Part shown: positions 10,301 through 18,565 of the stretch, in pieces | Layout: every line of letters begins with the position of its first letter | How positions within the stretch are numbered: the first letter of the stretch is position 1 | Assembly (NCBI RefSeq): GCF_042850945.1 | Contig: NZ_AP031496.1 | Coordinates: forward strand, 4,464,001 to 4,528,000 | Length of the DNA stretch: 64,000 bases | Source of the DNA: Halioxenophilus aromaticivorans | Lineage (GTDB): Bacteria > Pseudomonadota > Gammaproteobacteria > Pseudomonadales > Cellvibrionaceae | Direction of reading: 5' to 3' | Translations under genes and position numbers: made by a program | The notes under the pieces: generated by a model | Database searches by the model: none | What the model was told of the DNA's origin: nothing | The model's input: only the letters and a program-made list of their open reading frames with translations

Positions 10301-10880
10301 CATTTTTCAGGAATTCGAGCGCTTACCGGGCAAAGCATCCAATGCCACCCAGGGCTTGGGGTTGGGCCTGGCCATCGCCAAGCATATGGCCGATCTATTG
10401 GGCCACCCAATTACCCTGCATTCGGAATTAGGCAAAGGCTCGGTATTTAAGATTTCCGTCCCCTATGGCCGAGAACAGAAAATCACCCCGCCGCCAAAAC
10501 CTGTGGACCCTCGCCTGGCCAATGTGCCAGTGCTGTGTATTGATAACGAAGAGGCGATCAGAGCCGGCATGCGGTCTTTGTTGGAGCAATGGGGTTGCAG
10601 AGTGGAAACGGCAGCCAGCCTAGGCCAGTGTTTGAGCCGCTGGAGTGACCCGGAACCACCGGCGATTATCCTGGCGGATTATCATCTAGACACGGAAACC
10701 GGGGTTGAGGTACTGGAGGCCTTAAGCCTGCACTGGCAAACCAAGTTAAAGGCCATTGTTATTAGCGCCGATAACTCCGAGGGCTTACGCCAGCTGGTTA
10801 CCGATGGCGGTTACACCTTTTTAGAAAAGCCGGTAAAACCGGCAGCTCTACGCAATTTAATGCGGCGCCTAATACGCTAG
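7365..10880 (+). CDS. crbS: Symporter-like hybrid sensor histidine kinase (CrbS/CbrA type)
   Basis: Inner-membrane sensor fused to a sodium:solute symporter domain. Residues 1-510 hold about 13 hydrophobic helices of the SLC5 fold. A linker, a PAS domain (about 645-760, from LENIPQGIAVVDEQ) and a short coiled coil follow. Then come the HisKA box FIAAASHDLLQPVNA with phospho-acceptor His820, an ATPase domain with DTGPGID and GLGLGLAIAK, and a receiver domain with Asp1105 in ILADYHL. GTG start with AAAGG upstream. In the known CrbS/CrbR and MxtR/ErdR systems such a kinase activates acs and actP-type genes. Here the response regulator and acs lie just downstream on the other strand, fitting an acetate-switch role. 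Confidence 0.9.
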   Translation: MTSQIFLLFVFGYGGLLFTIAWLAERFSPALQKGWWRPVIYALSIGVYCSSWTFMGAVGTAINNGWLFLPIYLGPILLFVFGWQLVRRLLVVARRNRVTSIADFIGSRYGKNQWLAAAVTLVMIIGALPYIALQLRAVAIAWSTIHFDLNDQQLGEYSSFIVAVVMAWFTMLFGTGLANQSKGLKGVITAVATESLVKLVAFCVVAALAWQLLHSSTAELAGHFKNFSDTLPGFTTQQFFTPAFITQTLVGACAFLCLPRQFHVMAVEYHHSSDLRFARKLVPLYLGLFAVLVLPIALAAASFLNGLGFPADSYVLILPQWAGSPWILAFTFLGALSAATGMVVVATVALSIMVSNELIVPAWLWSSSKSILKPRNLGRALQFMRRMAIFIILLLAWLLEQSVSSSRALASLGLISFAAVSLVTPALVGGLFWYRASAKAVLIGLGAGMLLWAYCLLLPNILTAQHPLVLDGPLSIGWLSPQNLFGLGFLDPLSHGVLWSMGLNTLLYVWLSYRSNLSMLEQRQADMFTRLKGIRLGLGRNLEPSDIEVQQLHSLAEPLLGVERSTELWQQLENQMGHRLLPHDKAPRFVVQTVESNLASVMGAISAHRALGLLARQQPLHIEDLVSLVSGSSRHMQFSQSLLQTTLENIPQGIAVVDEQLRLVAWNQKYQELFNYPKRLLYIGCKIESIYRFNAERGFLNLRGESPEVVINRRLASLRSEQPYNLTRILPGGSVLEIRGTPLSTGGYVTTYTDISDHHRVLAQLEESKQHLEERVASRTEALTKLNETLQKENRLRAKVEEELQTVHDSRSRFIAAASHDLLQPVNAARLFVTSSAEKLAKLPAQNDPSLINDIEYLDSALAATEELINSLREISRLSSGREQAQRCHFNVAQILEPQAQEAEALATESGLEFHWVAADVWLYSDPQMLRRVVQNFISNALRYTQTGKVLLGCRRRNDCLVIEVWDTGPGIDPKDRARIFQEFERLPGKASNATQGLGLGLAIAKHMADLLGHPITLHSELGKGSVFKISVPYGREQKITPPPKPVDPRLANVPVLCIDNEEAIRAGMRSLLEQWGCRVETAASLGQCLSRWSDPEPPAIILADYHLDTETGVEVLEALSLHWQTKLKAIVISADNSEGLRQLVTDGGYTFLEKPVKPAALRNLMRRLIR

Positions 10881-10898
10881 ATCGACATAACGGGCGCC

Positions 10899-11573
10899 CT
10901 AGCGAAATGCCTCAACGCCCTGGGGTTTTACCGCCAACTGGCCCATGGCCAGTACCACTTGGGTGCGGGAGTTCAACCCAAGTTTACGGAAAATTTCGGT
11001 CATATGGGCTTTTACGGTGGCCTCGGTAATGTTGAGCTCGGCGGCAATTTGCTTATTGAGCAAGCCCTGATAAACCATACTGGCTACCCGGAACTGCTGC
11101 TGGGTAAGCTTGCTTAGGCCATCAGCCACAGCCTCCTCTGTAGCGCTGGCGCCAACCGCGGTGTCGGCACCCTCTGGCTGCCATAGGCCGCCATCAATAA
11201 CCGTTTGTAACGCCTCCGACATAACCGCCAAATCGGCGCTCTTTGGCAAGAAGCCCGTGGCTCCGTGATCCATTGAACGCCGAATGATTTCCGGCTCGCT
11301 ATGCGCCGACACCACCATAACTGGTATCTGCGGAAACTGAGCCACGGCGTACACCAAGGCACTAAAGCCTTCGCAGCCGGGCATTTGCAAATCCAATAGC
11401 AGAATATCGGCCTGTGGATTCTGCGCCAATAGGTGGGTTAATGAAGAAAAGTCTTCGGCTTCTAGGATACTGCAACTGGGAAAACTTTGCTGCAGGCTAT
11501 TCTTTAGTGCTAAACGAAACAACGGGTGATCGTCAGCGATAATAATATTTATTGCTTGATTGTTATTGGGCAT
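10899..11573 (-). CDS. crbR: LuxR-family response regulator (CrbR/ErdR type)
   Basis: 224-residue transcription factor. The receiver domain has the acidic pair DD (14-15), phospho-acceptor Asp61 in LLLDLQMPG and a Lys in LPKSA. The C-terminal LuxR helix-turn-helix includes KQIAAELNITEATVKAHM. It is the probable partner of the convergent symporter-kinase, whose stop is only 18 bases away. By analogy to CrbR/ErdR it would activate acs, the actP-like operon and perhaps the porin. It lies downstream of acs on the same strand, separated by about 345 bases, so it likely has its own promoter. Confidence 0.88.
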   Translation of the reverse strand: MPNNNQAINIIIADDHPLFRLALKNSLQQSFPSCSILEAEDFSSLTHLLAQNPQADILLLDLQMPGCEGFSALVYAVAQFPQIPVMVVSAHSEPEIIRRSMDHGATGFLPKSADLAVMSEALQTVIDGGLWQPEGADTAVGASATEEAVADGLSKLTQQQFRVASMVYQGLLNKQIAAELNITEATVKAHMTEIFRKLGLNSRTQVVLAMGQLAVKPQGVEAFR

Positions 11574-11919
11574 GGCCAGTCCCTAGTTTCACCCAATGTG
11601 CCGCGACATCTCACTATCGAATAGCGCTCTCTTTGATACCGACGAGATCGGGTGATGACTACTGATTTATTATAGTTTCGCATCTTTTAAGGTTGCTCTT
11701 AGCGTTAAACAAAAACGCGTAACAACGCAACCACCCGCTTACCGCCAGGAGGTTAGTCCATCGGTGTAGAAGTTTGGCGGCCAGCCACGGTTCCTGTGAA
11801 AACAAGGCCGCCTAACCGCGTAAGCAGCTAGTATAAAGATAGATGCGCGTAATCACCACAAGCGATGCCAAACGCGCTCAGCGCACCCGGCATCGTACTA
11901 TTGAAGTACATTGCAGTTT
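11574..11919. other. Intergenic region between acs and crbR
   Basis: No gene seen. It holds an imperfect 11-bp inverted repeat, GTTTGGCGGCC (11772-11782) with GGCCGCCTAAC (11806-11816), one mismatch, which may form a stem-loop after acs. The crbR promoter should lie here but I could not pick it with confidence. Confidence 0.4.
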
Positions 11920-13878
11920 TTAGACGGTACTCATCAATTCATTGTGCCCCTCTATAAGGTTTTTAACGACACCGGGGTCCATTAATGTGGAAATGTCTCC
12001 CAGATTATCGTACTCATCGGTGGCTATTTTACGCAAAATGCGACGCATGATTTTTCCTGAACGCGTTTTAGGTAAGGCCGGCGCCCACTGGATAATATCC
12101 GGCGTGGCGATTGGGCCAATATCATTGCGCACCCATTTCACCAGCTCTTTTTTCATGTCATCGCTGGGTTCTGTGCCAGTGTTGAGGGTTACATACACGT
12201 AAATGCCTTGGCCTTTGATGTCGTGTGGATAACCCACCACCGCTGCCTCGGCGACTTTATCATGGGCTACCAGAGCGCTTTCAATCTCCGCGGTTCCCAG
12301 TCGATGACCCGAAACATTCAGTACATCATCTACACGGCCGGTGATCCAGTAATCGCCGTCGACGTCTCTTTTGGCGCCATCACTGGTGAAGTAATAGCCA
12401 TCAAATGAGGAGAAGTAGGTATCGATAAACCGCTGGTGGTCGCCGTAGATGGTACGCATTTGCGACGGCCAACTGTCTCCCACCACCAAGTTACCAGAGG
12501 CCTCGCCCTCTAACACATTGCCGTCGTTGTCCAAAATGGCTGGCTTGATGCCAAAGAACGGCTTATTCGCCGAGCCAGGCTTGAGCGTATTCACCCCAGG
12601 TAGCGCGGTTAGCATGACGCCACCGGTCTCAGTCTGCCACCAGGTATCCATAATCGGACATTGCTGCTGGCCGAATTTATCGTGGAACCAACGCCAAGCC
12701 TCGGGGTTAATTGGCTCCCCTGCCGTGGCCAAGGTTTTTAACGACGCCAAAGAAGCTCCTGCCACGGGCTTGTCGCCGTCAGCCATTAGAGCGCGTATCG
12801 CCGTGGGTGCTGTGTAAAGCACATTGATTTTGTATTTATCCACAATGCGTGCCAATCGGCCGCTGTCTGGGTAATTGGGTACGCCTTCGTACATAACACA
12901 GGTCGCGCCATTGCTTAGCGGGCCGTAGACCGCATAGCTATGGCCGGTGATCCAACCGATATCAGCCATACACCAGTAGGTTTGATCTTTGGTGTAGTTA
13001 AAGACCAGCTCGTGGGACAGCGAGGTGTAAACCAAGTAGCCGCCGGTAGTGTGCAAAACGCCTTTCGGCTTACCAGTGGAACCAGAGGTATACAGAATAA
13101 ACAATGGGTCTTCCGCGCCCATCACCTCAGCATCACACTGACCGCTTTGGCCACCGGTAACGGCGGCATAGTCCTGGTCTCGGCTGTCTACCCAGTCGGT
13201 GGCTTCACCGGTATGCTTTAGAACCACAACATTTTTGACCTGGCCTTCAGGACAATGGCTGATTGCTTTATCGACGTTGGCTTTCAATGGCACCCGCTTG
13301 CCCGCCCGTAGACCGTAATCGGCGGTGACCACGATTTTGGATTCACCGTCTTCAATTCGACCGGCAATGGCCTCCGGCGAAAAACCGCCAAACACCACAG
13401 AATGCACCGCGCCAATACGGGCACAGGCGAGCATGGTGATGGTGAGCTCTGGCACCATAGGCAAGTACACGGTAACAACATCGCCCTTTTTAACGCCTAG
13501 GGATTTAAGGCCATTAGCCATTTTATTAACCGACTCGGACAACTCACGATAGGTGATCACACGGGTGGCACCGTCTTCTGCATCCGGCTCCCAGTAGATG
13601 GCGACGCGATCGCCGTCCTGCGCCAAGTGGCGATCTAGACAGCTTTCTGTAACGTTGAGTTCGCCATCGGCAAACCAACGAATATGCAGGTCTTCTTTAT
13701 TAAACGAGGTGTCTTTGACTTGGGTAAAAGCCTTACGCCAAACAACTCTTTGGGCTTGCTCGCCCCAAAACTGTTCCGGCTGGTTGATGGATGCGCTGTA
13801 CATGGCGTCGTATTGCTCAGGGCTAATTAGCGCACTTTCGCGGACGTGATCGGCAACGGGGTATAAATTGCTGCTCAT
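11920..13878 (-). CDS. acs: Acetyl-CoA synthetase
   Basis: Activates acetate to acetyl-CoA through acetyl-AMP in the cytosol. The 652 residues match the usual length. The AMP-binding P-loop YTSGSTGKPKGVLHT, the TWWQTETGG motif and the C-terminal KTRSGKIMRR with the regulatory acetylatable Lys are all present. ATG 13878 has AGAGGG upstream. It diverges from the porin gene across a 347-base control region containing a spaced direct repeat. Neighbouring crbS/crbR and the actP-like symporter indicate coordinated acetate scavenging. Confidence 0.97.
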   Translation of the reverse strand: MSSNLYPVADHVRESALISPEQYDAMYSASINQPEQFWGEQAQRVVWRKAFTQVKDTSFNKEDLHIRWFADGELNVTESCLDRHLAQDGDRVAIYWEPDAEDGATRVITYRELSESVNKMANGLKSLGVKKGDVVTVYLPMVPELTITMLACARIGAVHSVVFGGFSPEAIAGRIEDGESKIVVTADYGLRAGKRVPLKANVDKAISHCPEGQVKNVVVLKHTGEATDWVDSRDQDYAAVTGGQSGQCDAEVMGAEDPLFILYTSGSTGKPKGVLHTTGGYLVYTSLSHELVFNYTKDQTYWCMADIGWITGHSYAVYGPLSNGATCVMYEGVPNYPDSGRLARIVDKYKINVLYTAPTAIRALMADGDKPVAGASLASLKTLATAGEPINPEAWRWFHDKFGQQQCPIMDTWWQTETGGVMLTALPGVNTLKPGSANKPFFGIKPAILDNDGNVLEGEASGNLVVGDSWPSQMRTIYGDHQRFIDTYFSSFDGYYFTSDGAKRDVDGDYWITGRVDDVLNVSGHRLGTAEIESALVAHDKVAEAAVVGYPHDIKGQGIYVYVTLNTGTEPSDDMKKELVKWVRNDIGPIATPDIIQWAPALPKTRSGKIMRRILRKIATDEYDNLGDISTLMDPGVVKNLIEGHNELMSTV

Positions 13879-14225
13879 GGTTTTCCCTCTATTTTTTAAC
13901 TTATCTGTGTGGCGAGTGTTAGTTTACATTGCAGCCCCGAAGGCCCAGGAGGGTAGTTCATTCAGCGCGTTATAGTATTTTATGGGCAATCCGGTGGCTT
14001 TTACGCACGAAACCGAGTGTCGCCTAGCCCCTAGTGGTTGATAATTAGACCTTTGTCTAGATCGCAGAATTTATTGATTGAGTCGGCGTCAAAGTCGCTT
14101 GGCTCAACCAATTTTCTACGACTTTGGTCTAGCATCGACTAAGGGCTAATGGGAGGCTAAATCCAAACCCTGTAGAAATGTGTTCATCTCAGTACTCGAT
14201 AATTAATAACAATAGGAGACATTTG
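13879..14225. promoter_or_regulatory. Divergent control region acs / porin with spaced direct repeat
   Basis: GACCTTTGTCTAGATCG (14048-14064) and GACTTTGGTCTAGCATCG (14120-14137) are similar direct repeats, with their TCTAG cores 73 bases apart, about seven helical turns. They are candidates for paired activator sites, for instance of CrbR. No CrbR consensus is known to me, so this rests on repeat structure alone. Confidence 0.35.
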
Positions 14226-15563
14226 ATGAGCCACTCACTCACCTCAAATATAGGTAAATCGAACCAGAGATTGTTCACCCGCAAGTCACTTGCAAAAACA
14301 CTCATGGCGTCCGCCCTGGCCACCGCCGGTGTCTTTGCTGCCACTTCCACCTCTGCGCAATCCAGTGTTTCAGATCGTATCGAAGAACTGGAAAAAGAAA
14401 TCAAAACCCTCAAATCTCAGGTTGGTAGCGAGAAGACCACAACCGGGGTTGATATAAAGCCCGGAACAACCTTTGACTACGGTGGTTACATTAAGGCGGA
14501 TTTTATCTTCAGTGATTATTCTGATGCCGAACGCGCCGGCAACATTGGCGACGACTTTGTTATCCCAGGTCTTATTCCGGTAGACCCTAACGACGACATC
14601 GATGATGGCGACGTGGTGTTTGATTCACACCAAAAGTCCAGCCGATTCTATTTTAAAACCACCACTAAAGTGGCCGGCGGCAGTGTAATGTCTTACATCG
14701 AGTTGGATTTCGTTGGCGGCGCCGACGAGCGTATTACCAACCGTGCCAACGACAGCTTGCGCCACGCCTTCTTAAAATATTCTTACAACGAAACCGACTC
14801 CATCCTCGCCGGCCAAACTTGGTCGACGTTACTCAATGCCGCCACCTTCCCTGAAACCGTGGACTTTGTTGGCCAACCCTCCGGCACTATCTTTATGCGC
14901 CAGCAAATGTTGCGTTGGACCAAAGGCCTCGAAGGAGGATCGAGCTTTAGTTTGGCAGCGGAAAACCCCTCCTCCGGTTTTTACGATGGCGGTGTGGGCT
15001 TCAACAGCAACAACTACGACAGCAATGGCATACCTGACTTAATTGCCCGTTACGACGGCAAAGCAGGCAACTTCTCCTACTCCTTCGCCGGTGTGCTCAG
15101 AGAGCTTGCCTACAGCGTTGGCGGCGTAGAAGACGAAGATCAAGGTGTCGGTTTTAGCTTCGCCGGGGTGTTGGCCATGGACAATGGCGACAAACTAAAA
15201 ATGCAGCTCAACCACGGTAACCTTGGCCGCTACATTGCGCTGAACGCTTTCCGCGACGGTGCTATTGAAGCCGACGGCAGCATCGAAACCATGGACGTCA
15301 CCGGCGGCTTCCTAGCCTACGAGCACAAGTGGACGGACAAACTGCGCAGCACCTTTGTTTACGCCTACTCCACCGCCGACAACCCAAGCTCTGCGGGTGA
15401 AGGCATTACCAAAGAAATCAGCGATATCCACGCCAACATACTCTACTCACCGGTTCCTAAGCTCACCTTCGGCGGAGAAATTTTGCGTGCCGAGCGTGAA
15501 CTGGAAAGCGGCGACAGTGGCGATTTAACTCGCTTGCAGTTTATGGCCAAGTGGGTGTTCTAA
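14226..15563 (+). CDS. DcaP-like outer-membrane porin
   Basis: Exported 445-residue beta-barrel protein. It has an N-terminal signal sequence (about 20-45, ending near TSTSAQS) and a short coiled-coil SDRIEELEKEIKTLKSQV typical of trimeric DcaP-like porins. A barrel starting at FDYGGYIKADF ends in the outer-membrane signature LQFMAKWVF with a terminal Phe. The start at ATG 14226 has AGGAGA upstream; the frame is open to 14178. Placed between acs and the carboxylate symporter, it probably admits short organic acids. The substrate is inferred from context only. Confidence 0.87.
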   Translation: MSHSLTSNIGKSNQRLFTRKSLAKTLMASALATAGVFAATSTSAQSSVSDRIEELEKEIKTLKSQVGSEKTTTGVDIKPGTTFDYGGYIKADFIFSDYSDAERAGNIGDDFVIPGLIPVDPNDDIDDGDVVFDSHQKSSRFYFKTTTKVAGGSVMSYIELDFVGGADERITNRANDSLRHAFLKYSYNETDSILAGQTWSTLLNAATFPETVDFVGQPSGTIFMRQQMLRWTKGLEGGSSFSLAAENPSSGFYDGGVGFNSNNYDSNGIPDLIARYDGKAGNFSYSFAGVLRELAYSVGGVEDEDQGVGFSFAGVLAMDNGDKLKMQLNHGNLGRYIALNAFRDGAIEADGSIETMDVTGGFLAYEHKWTDKLRSTFVYAYSTADNPSSAGEGITKEISDIHANILYSPVPKLTFGGEILRAERELESGDSGDLTRLQFMAKWVF

Positions 15564-15684
15564 CACCAACTTTTAAGATTTTATGCCACAGGGACGTGGC
15601 GTGGCTGACCTCGCGGCCAGCGCCCTACCTTAAAAATACACTCTTTTTTGCCTGCTTGCAGTATGGGGTACTGTTTTTGAGGAC

Positions 15685-15719
15685 GGCAATACAATAGTCA
15701 GGAAAATTATGGTATTGCC
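15685..15719 (+). promoter_or_regulatory. Inverted repeat upstream of the DUF4212/symporter operon
   Basis: Perfect 8-bp arms GGCAATAC (15685-15692) and GTATTGCC (15712-15719) separated by 19 bases, about 40 bases before the DUF4212 start. It could be an operator or a leader hairpin. Confidence 0.3.
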
Positions 15720-15761
15720 GGATTTAAAAATTCGAACAAAAAATAACTAGAGGAACAAACT

Positions 15762-16028
15762 ATGGCTTTTAAATCTGAAGAAGACGCCAAAGCTTATTGG
15801 AAGGAAAACCTCAGCCTGGTAGTAAAACTATTTATTGTCTGGTTTGTGGTTTCTTTCGGTTGTGGAATTTTGTTAGTAGATTTACTCAATACTATTCCAC
15901 TGGGCGGGTATAAACTTGGATTCTGGTTCGCACAGCAAGGGGCTATTTATACCTTCGTAGTGTTGATCTTTGTTTACACTATAAAAATGGGTCAACTCGA
16001 CCGTAAATACGGCGTAGACGACGAGTAA
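15762..16028 (+). CDS. DUF4212 small subunit of a sodium/substrate symporter
   Basis: Inner-membrane protein of 88 residues with two hydrophobic helices (about 22-45 and 62-82) and the conserved FAQQGAIYTFVVLIFVY. DUF4212 proteins regularly precede an SSS-family permease, as here, and are regarded as its small subunit. AGAGGA precedes the ATG. The stop lies 14 bases before the permease start, so the pair is co-transcribed. Confidence 0.93.
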   Translation: MAFKSEEDAKAYWKENLSLVVKLFIVWFVVSFGCGILLVDLLNTIPLGGYKLGFWFAQQGAIYTFVVLIFVYTIKMGQLDRKYGVDDE

Positions 16029-16042
16029 GCGAGGTTAGCATT

Positions 16043-17773
16043 ATGGACTTAAGAACTCTTACATACATCGTTGTAGGCGCAACTTTTGTGCTCTACATCG
16101 GTATCGCCATTTGGGCACGGGCCGGTTCCACCAAGGAATTTTATGTCGCTGGTGGCGGCGTACACCCTGTGGCCAATGGTATGGCAACCGCGGCCGACTG
16201 GATGTCTGCTGCATCGTTTATTTCCATGGCCGGCTTAATTGCCTTTATGGGCTACGGCGGCTCAGTATTTTTGATGGGCTGGACTGGCGGCTTTGTGATT
16301 TTAGCCATGCTGTTGGCACCTTACCTGCGTAAATATGGAAAGTTCACCGTGCCCGAGTTTATCGGCGATCGGTTCTACTCCCGCAAAGCGCGCGTTGTGG
16401 CAGTTATTTGCCTTATTATTTGCTCGGTAACCTATGTTATTGGCCAAATGAAAGGTGTTGGGGTGGCGTTTTCTCGCTTCCTAGAAGTAAGTTACGAGGT
16501 CGGCCTTTTGATTGGTATGGTGATTGTTTTCTTCTACGCCGTACTTGGCGGCATGAAGGGCATTACCTACACCCAAATTGCTCAGTACTGTGTGTTGATT
16601 TTGGCCTACACGATTCCGGCTATTTTCATCTCCTTCAACCTAACCGGTAATCCTCTGCCTCAGTTGGGATTGGGTAGTACGCTCTCTGGTACCGATGTTT
16701 TCCTCTTGGATAAACTCGACCAAGTGGTAACGGAATTGGGCTTCGCGGAGTACACCACCAATGTACGCGGCAGTACGCTAAACATGTTTGTGTACACCCT
16801 ATCGTTGATGATTGGTACCGCGGGTTTACCCCACGTCATTATTCGCTTCTTTACTGTACCCAAGGTAAAAGATGCGCGTAGTTCTGCTGGCTGGGCCTTG
16901 GTATTTATCACCATCCTTTACACCACCGCGCCTGCCGTTGCCGGTATGGCTCGCTTGAACCTGATGCAAACCATTGAGCCAGAACCCGGCCAATATCTTG
17001 CCTACGACGAGCGTCCGCAGTGGTTTAAAAACTGGGAAAAAACCGGCCTACTGGGCTTTGAGGATAAAAACGGCGACGGTTTGATTCAGTACTCTGCCAA
17101 CGCTGAAACCAACGAAATGGTGAAGATTGATAACGACATCATGGTGTTGGCAAACCCAGAGATCGCCAAACTGCCTAACTGGATCATCGCTCTAGTTGCC
17201 GCCGGTGGCCTGGCTGCTGCTTTATCTACCGCGGCGGGCTTGTTGCTAGCAATATCCTCGGCAATTTCCCACGATTTGTTAAAAGGGGTCTTTATGCCGA
17301 ACATCTCGGAAAAAGCAGAGCTCAACGCCAGTAGGATCGCCATGGCCTTTGCCATCGCCGGGGCGGGGTATCTTGGCTTTAATCCACCGGGTTTCGCCGC
17401 CGGCACCGTGGCACTGGCCTTCGGTTTGGCAGCATCATCCATCTTCCCAGCATTGATGATGGGTATCTTCAGCAAGCGTGTTAACAAAGAAGGTGCTATC
17501 GCCGGTATGGTAGCGGGTATTACCGTAACCTTACTGTACGTGTTCCAGCACAAAGGCATTATGTTTATCCCTGGTACCGAATTCCTGGGTGGCATGAGCC
17601 CCAACTGGTTCCTGGGTATTGAGCCAAATGCCTTCGGTGCAATTGGCGCAGTCATTAATTTTGCGGTTGCCTACGGCGTGTCCAACGCGACTGAAGCTCC
17701 TCCGCAAGAAGTACAAGACCTAGTAGAACATATTCGTGTTCCAAGCGGCGTTGCCGAGGCTCACGATCACTAA
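16043..17773 (+). CDS. actP: Sodium:solute symporter, ActP-like (DUF4212-linked subfamily)
   Basis: Inner-membrane Na+/carboxylate symporter, 576 residues with about 13 helices. The SSS signatures AADWMSAASFISMAGLIAF and AALSTAAGLLLAISSAISHD are clear. A charged periplasmic insert of about 60 residues (EPEPGQYLAYDERPQWF onward) and a C-terminal His/Asp tail are typical of the DUF4212-associated subfamily. Given acs, crbS and crbR nearby, acetate or a related short acid is the likely substrate. The symbol is by analogy, since this subfamily is distinct from E. coli ActP. Confidence 0.85.
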   Translation: MDLRTLTYIVVGATFVLYIGIAIWARAGSTKEFYVAGGGVHPVANGMATAADWMSAASFISMAGLIAFMGYGGSVFLMGWTGGFVILAMLLAPYLRKYGKFTVPEFIGDRFYSRKARVVAVICLIICSVTYVIGQMKGVGVAFSRFLEVSYEVGLLIGMVIVFFYAVLGGMKGITYTQIAQYCVLILAYTIPAIFISFNLTGNPLPQLGLGSTLSGTDVFLLDKLDQVVTELGFAEYTTNVRGSTLNMFVYTLSLMIGTAGLPHVIIRFFTVPKVKDARSSAGWALVFITILYTTAPAVAGMARLNLMQTIEPEPGQYLAYDERPQWFKNWEKTGLLGFEDKNGDGLIQYSANAETNEMVKIDNDIMVLANPEIAKLPNWIIALVAAGGLAAALSTAAGLLLAISSAISHDLLKGVFMPNISEKAELNASRIAMAFAIAGAGYLGFNPPGFAAGTVALAFGLAASSIFPALMMGIFSKRVNKEGAIAGMVAGITVTLLYVFQHKGIMFIPGTEFLGGMSPNWFLGIEPNAFGAIGAVINFAVAYGVSNATEAPPQEVQDLVEHIRVPSGVAEAHDH

Positions 17774-17785
17774 GTGATAGAAAAC

Positions 17786-17807
17786 AGTGGCACAGGACAG
17801 TGCCACT
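17786..17807 (+). terminator. Stem-loop after the symporter
   Basis: AGTGGCAC (17786-17793) pairs with GTGCCACT (17800-17807), loop of six bases, 13 bases after the stop. No T-run follows. Possible transcript end or attenuator. Confidence 0.4.
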
Positions 17808-17930
17808 CAATTCGATTACCTAACTAAGTAAGAGAATTGGCGAGAGATAAAGCTAGACCATTTATCTCTCGCCTCGAAATAGCAAGGACGCCGTTTCGAT
17901 ACGAGAACTATTGTTCCCCCAAAGCAGCTT

Positions 17931-18001
17931 GCAGCGCCTTCGAATTCTCTCCGGGCGATACCCTTTGGTGTAACGTCTATATTCTGGGGCGCTGCTTTTT
18001 T
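17931..18001 (+). terminator. Long-loop hairpin with T-run (terminator or small-RNA end)
   Basis: GCAGCGCC (17931-17938) pairs perfectly with GGCGCTGC (17988-17995), followed at once by six T (17996-18001). The 49-base loop is unusually long. This is the most terminator-like structure after the symporter operon and could also be the 3' end of a small RNA from the 290-base gap. No gene is seen in that gap. Confidence 0.4.
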
Positions 18002-18063
18002 CGGGTTCAAGCTTATATACTGGCTGACCCACGCCAATAATAAGAACCTGAGGCATTTATAGT

Positions 18064-18561
18064 ATGATTCTTACCAACAAACACGTCGTCGCTGCATTTA
18101 TCATTACCCCTATTTTGGCCATCCTTGGTTATTTTGCCGTGGATACTTTAGTCAGCGAAAAACCCCACGCCGCCGAAGATGGCGGGAGCTACCCGCTGGT
18201 AGCGAAATCCAACTGCCGTTACACCAGTGGCCAGTGTGAAATGAAAAACGGCGCACTGAACGTGCGCATCGCTCCCCAATTTAATGACAACGGCACCCTG
18301 ACACTGACGCTAACGAGCAACCAGCCGTTGCAATCTGCTCAATTTGCTGTGGCCGATATGGACCAAGCCACCACCCAGCCCACTACTTGGTCTGCCACCG
18401 ACGCCCAAGGCACCGAGTGGACCGCCACGATTCAAGTACCGCAACCTAAACAACAGCTACAACTGGTGGTCAACGCCAGCGACAGCTTGTTTTACGGTGC
18501 AACCGAGTTAACGTTTTTGAACTACCAAGCCACCTTCGACGAAGACTTCAGACGACAATAG
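18064..18561 (+). CDS. Hypothetical exported or membrane-anchored protein
   Basis: 165 residues, not recognised. An N-terminal hydrophobic segment (about 9-28, AAFIITPILAILGYFAVDTL) acts as signal or anchor. The rest appears beta-rich and periplasmic, with a CRYTSGQC Cys pair that could form a disulfide. It sits between the acetate symporter and the CBS/DUF294 gene, five bases from the latter, so it probably belongs to the same transcription unit. Proteins of this size are often found in this neighbourhood in related bacteria, but I know no function. Confidence 0.7.
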   Translation: MILTNKHVVAAFIITPILAILGYFAVDTLVSEKPHAAEDGGSYPLVAKSNCRYTSGQCEMKNGALNVRIAPQFNDNGTLTLTLTSNQPLQSAQFAVADMDQATTQPTTWSATDAQGTEWTATIQVPQPKQQLQLVVNASDSLFYGATELTFLNYQATFDEDFRRQ

Positions 18562-18565
18562 CCTA

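Noticed and set aside
17837..18040. Small ORF before the 165-residue protein
   Set aside because: Covers the hairpin/T-run structure and has opposing frames of similar size; looks non-coding.
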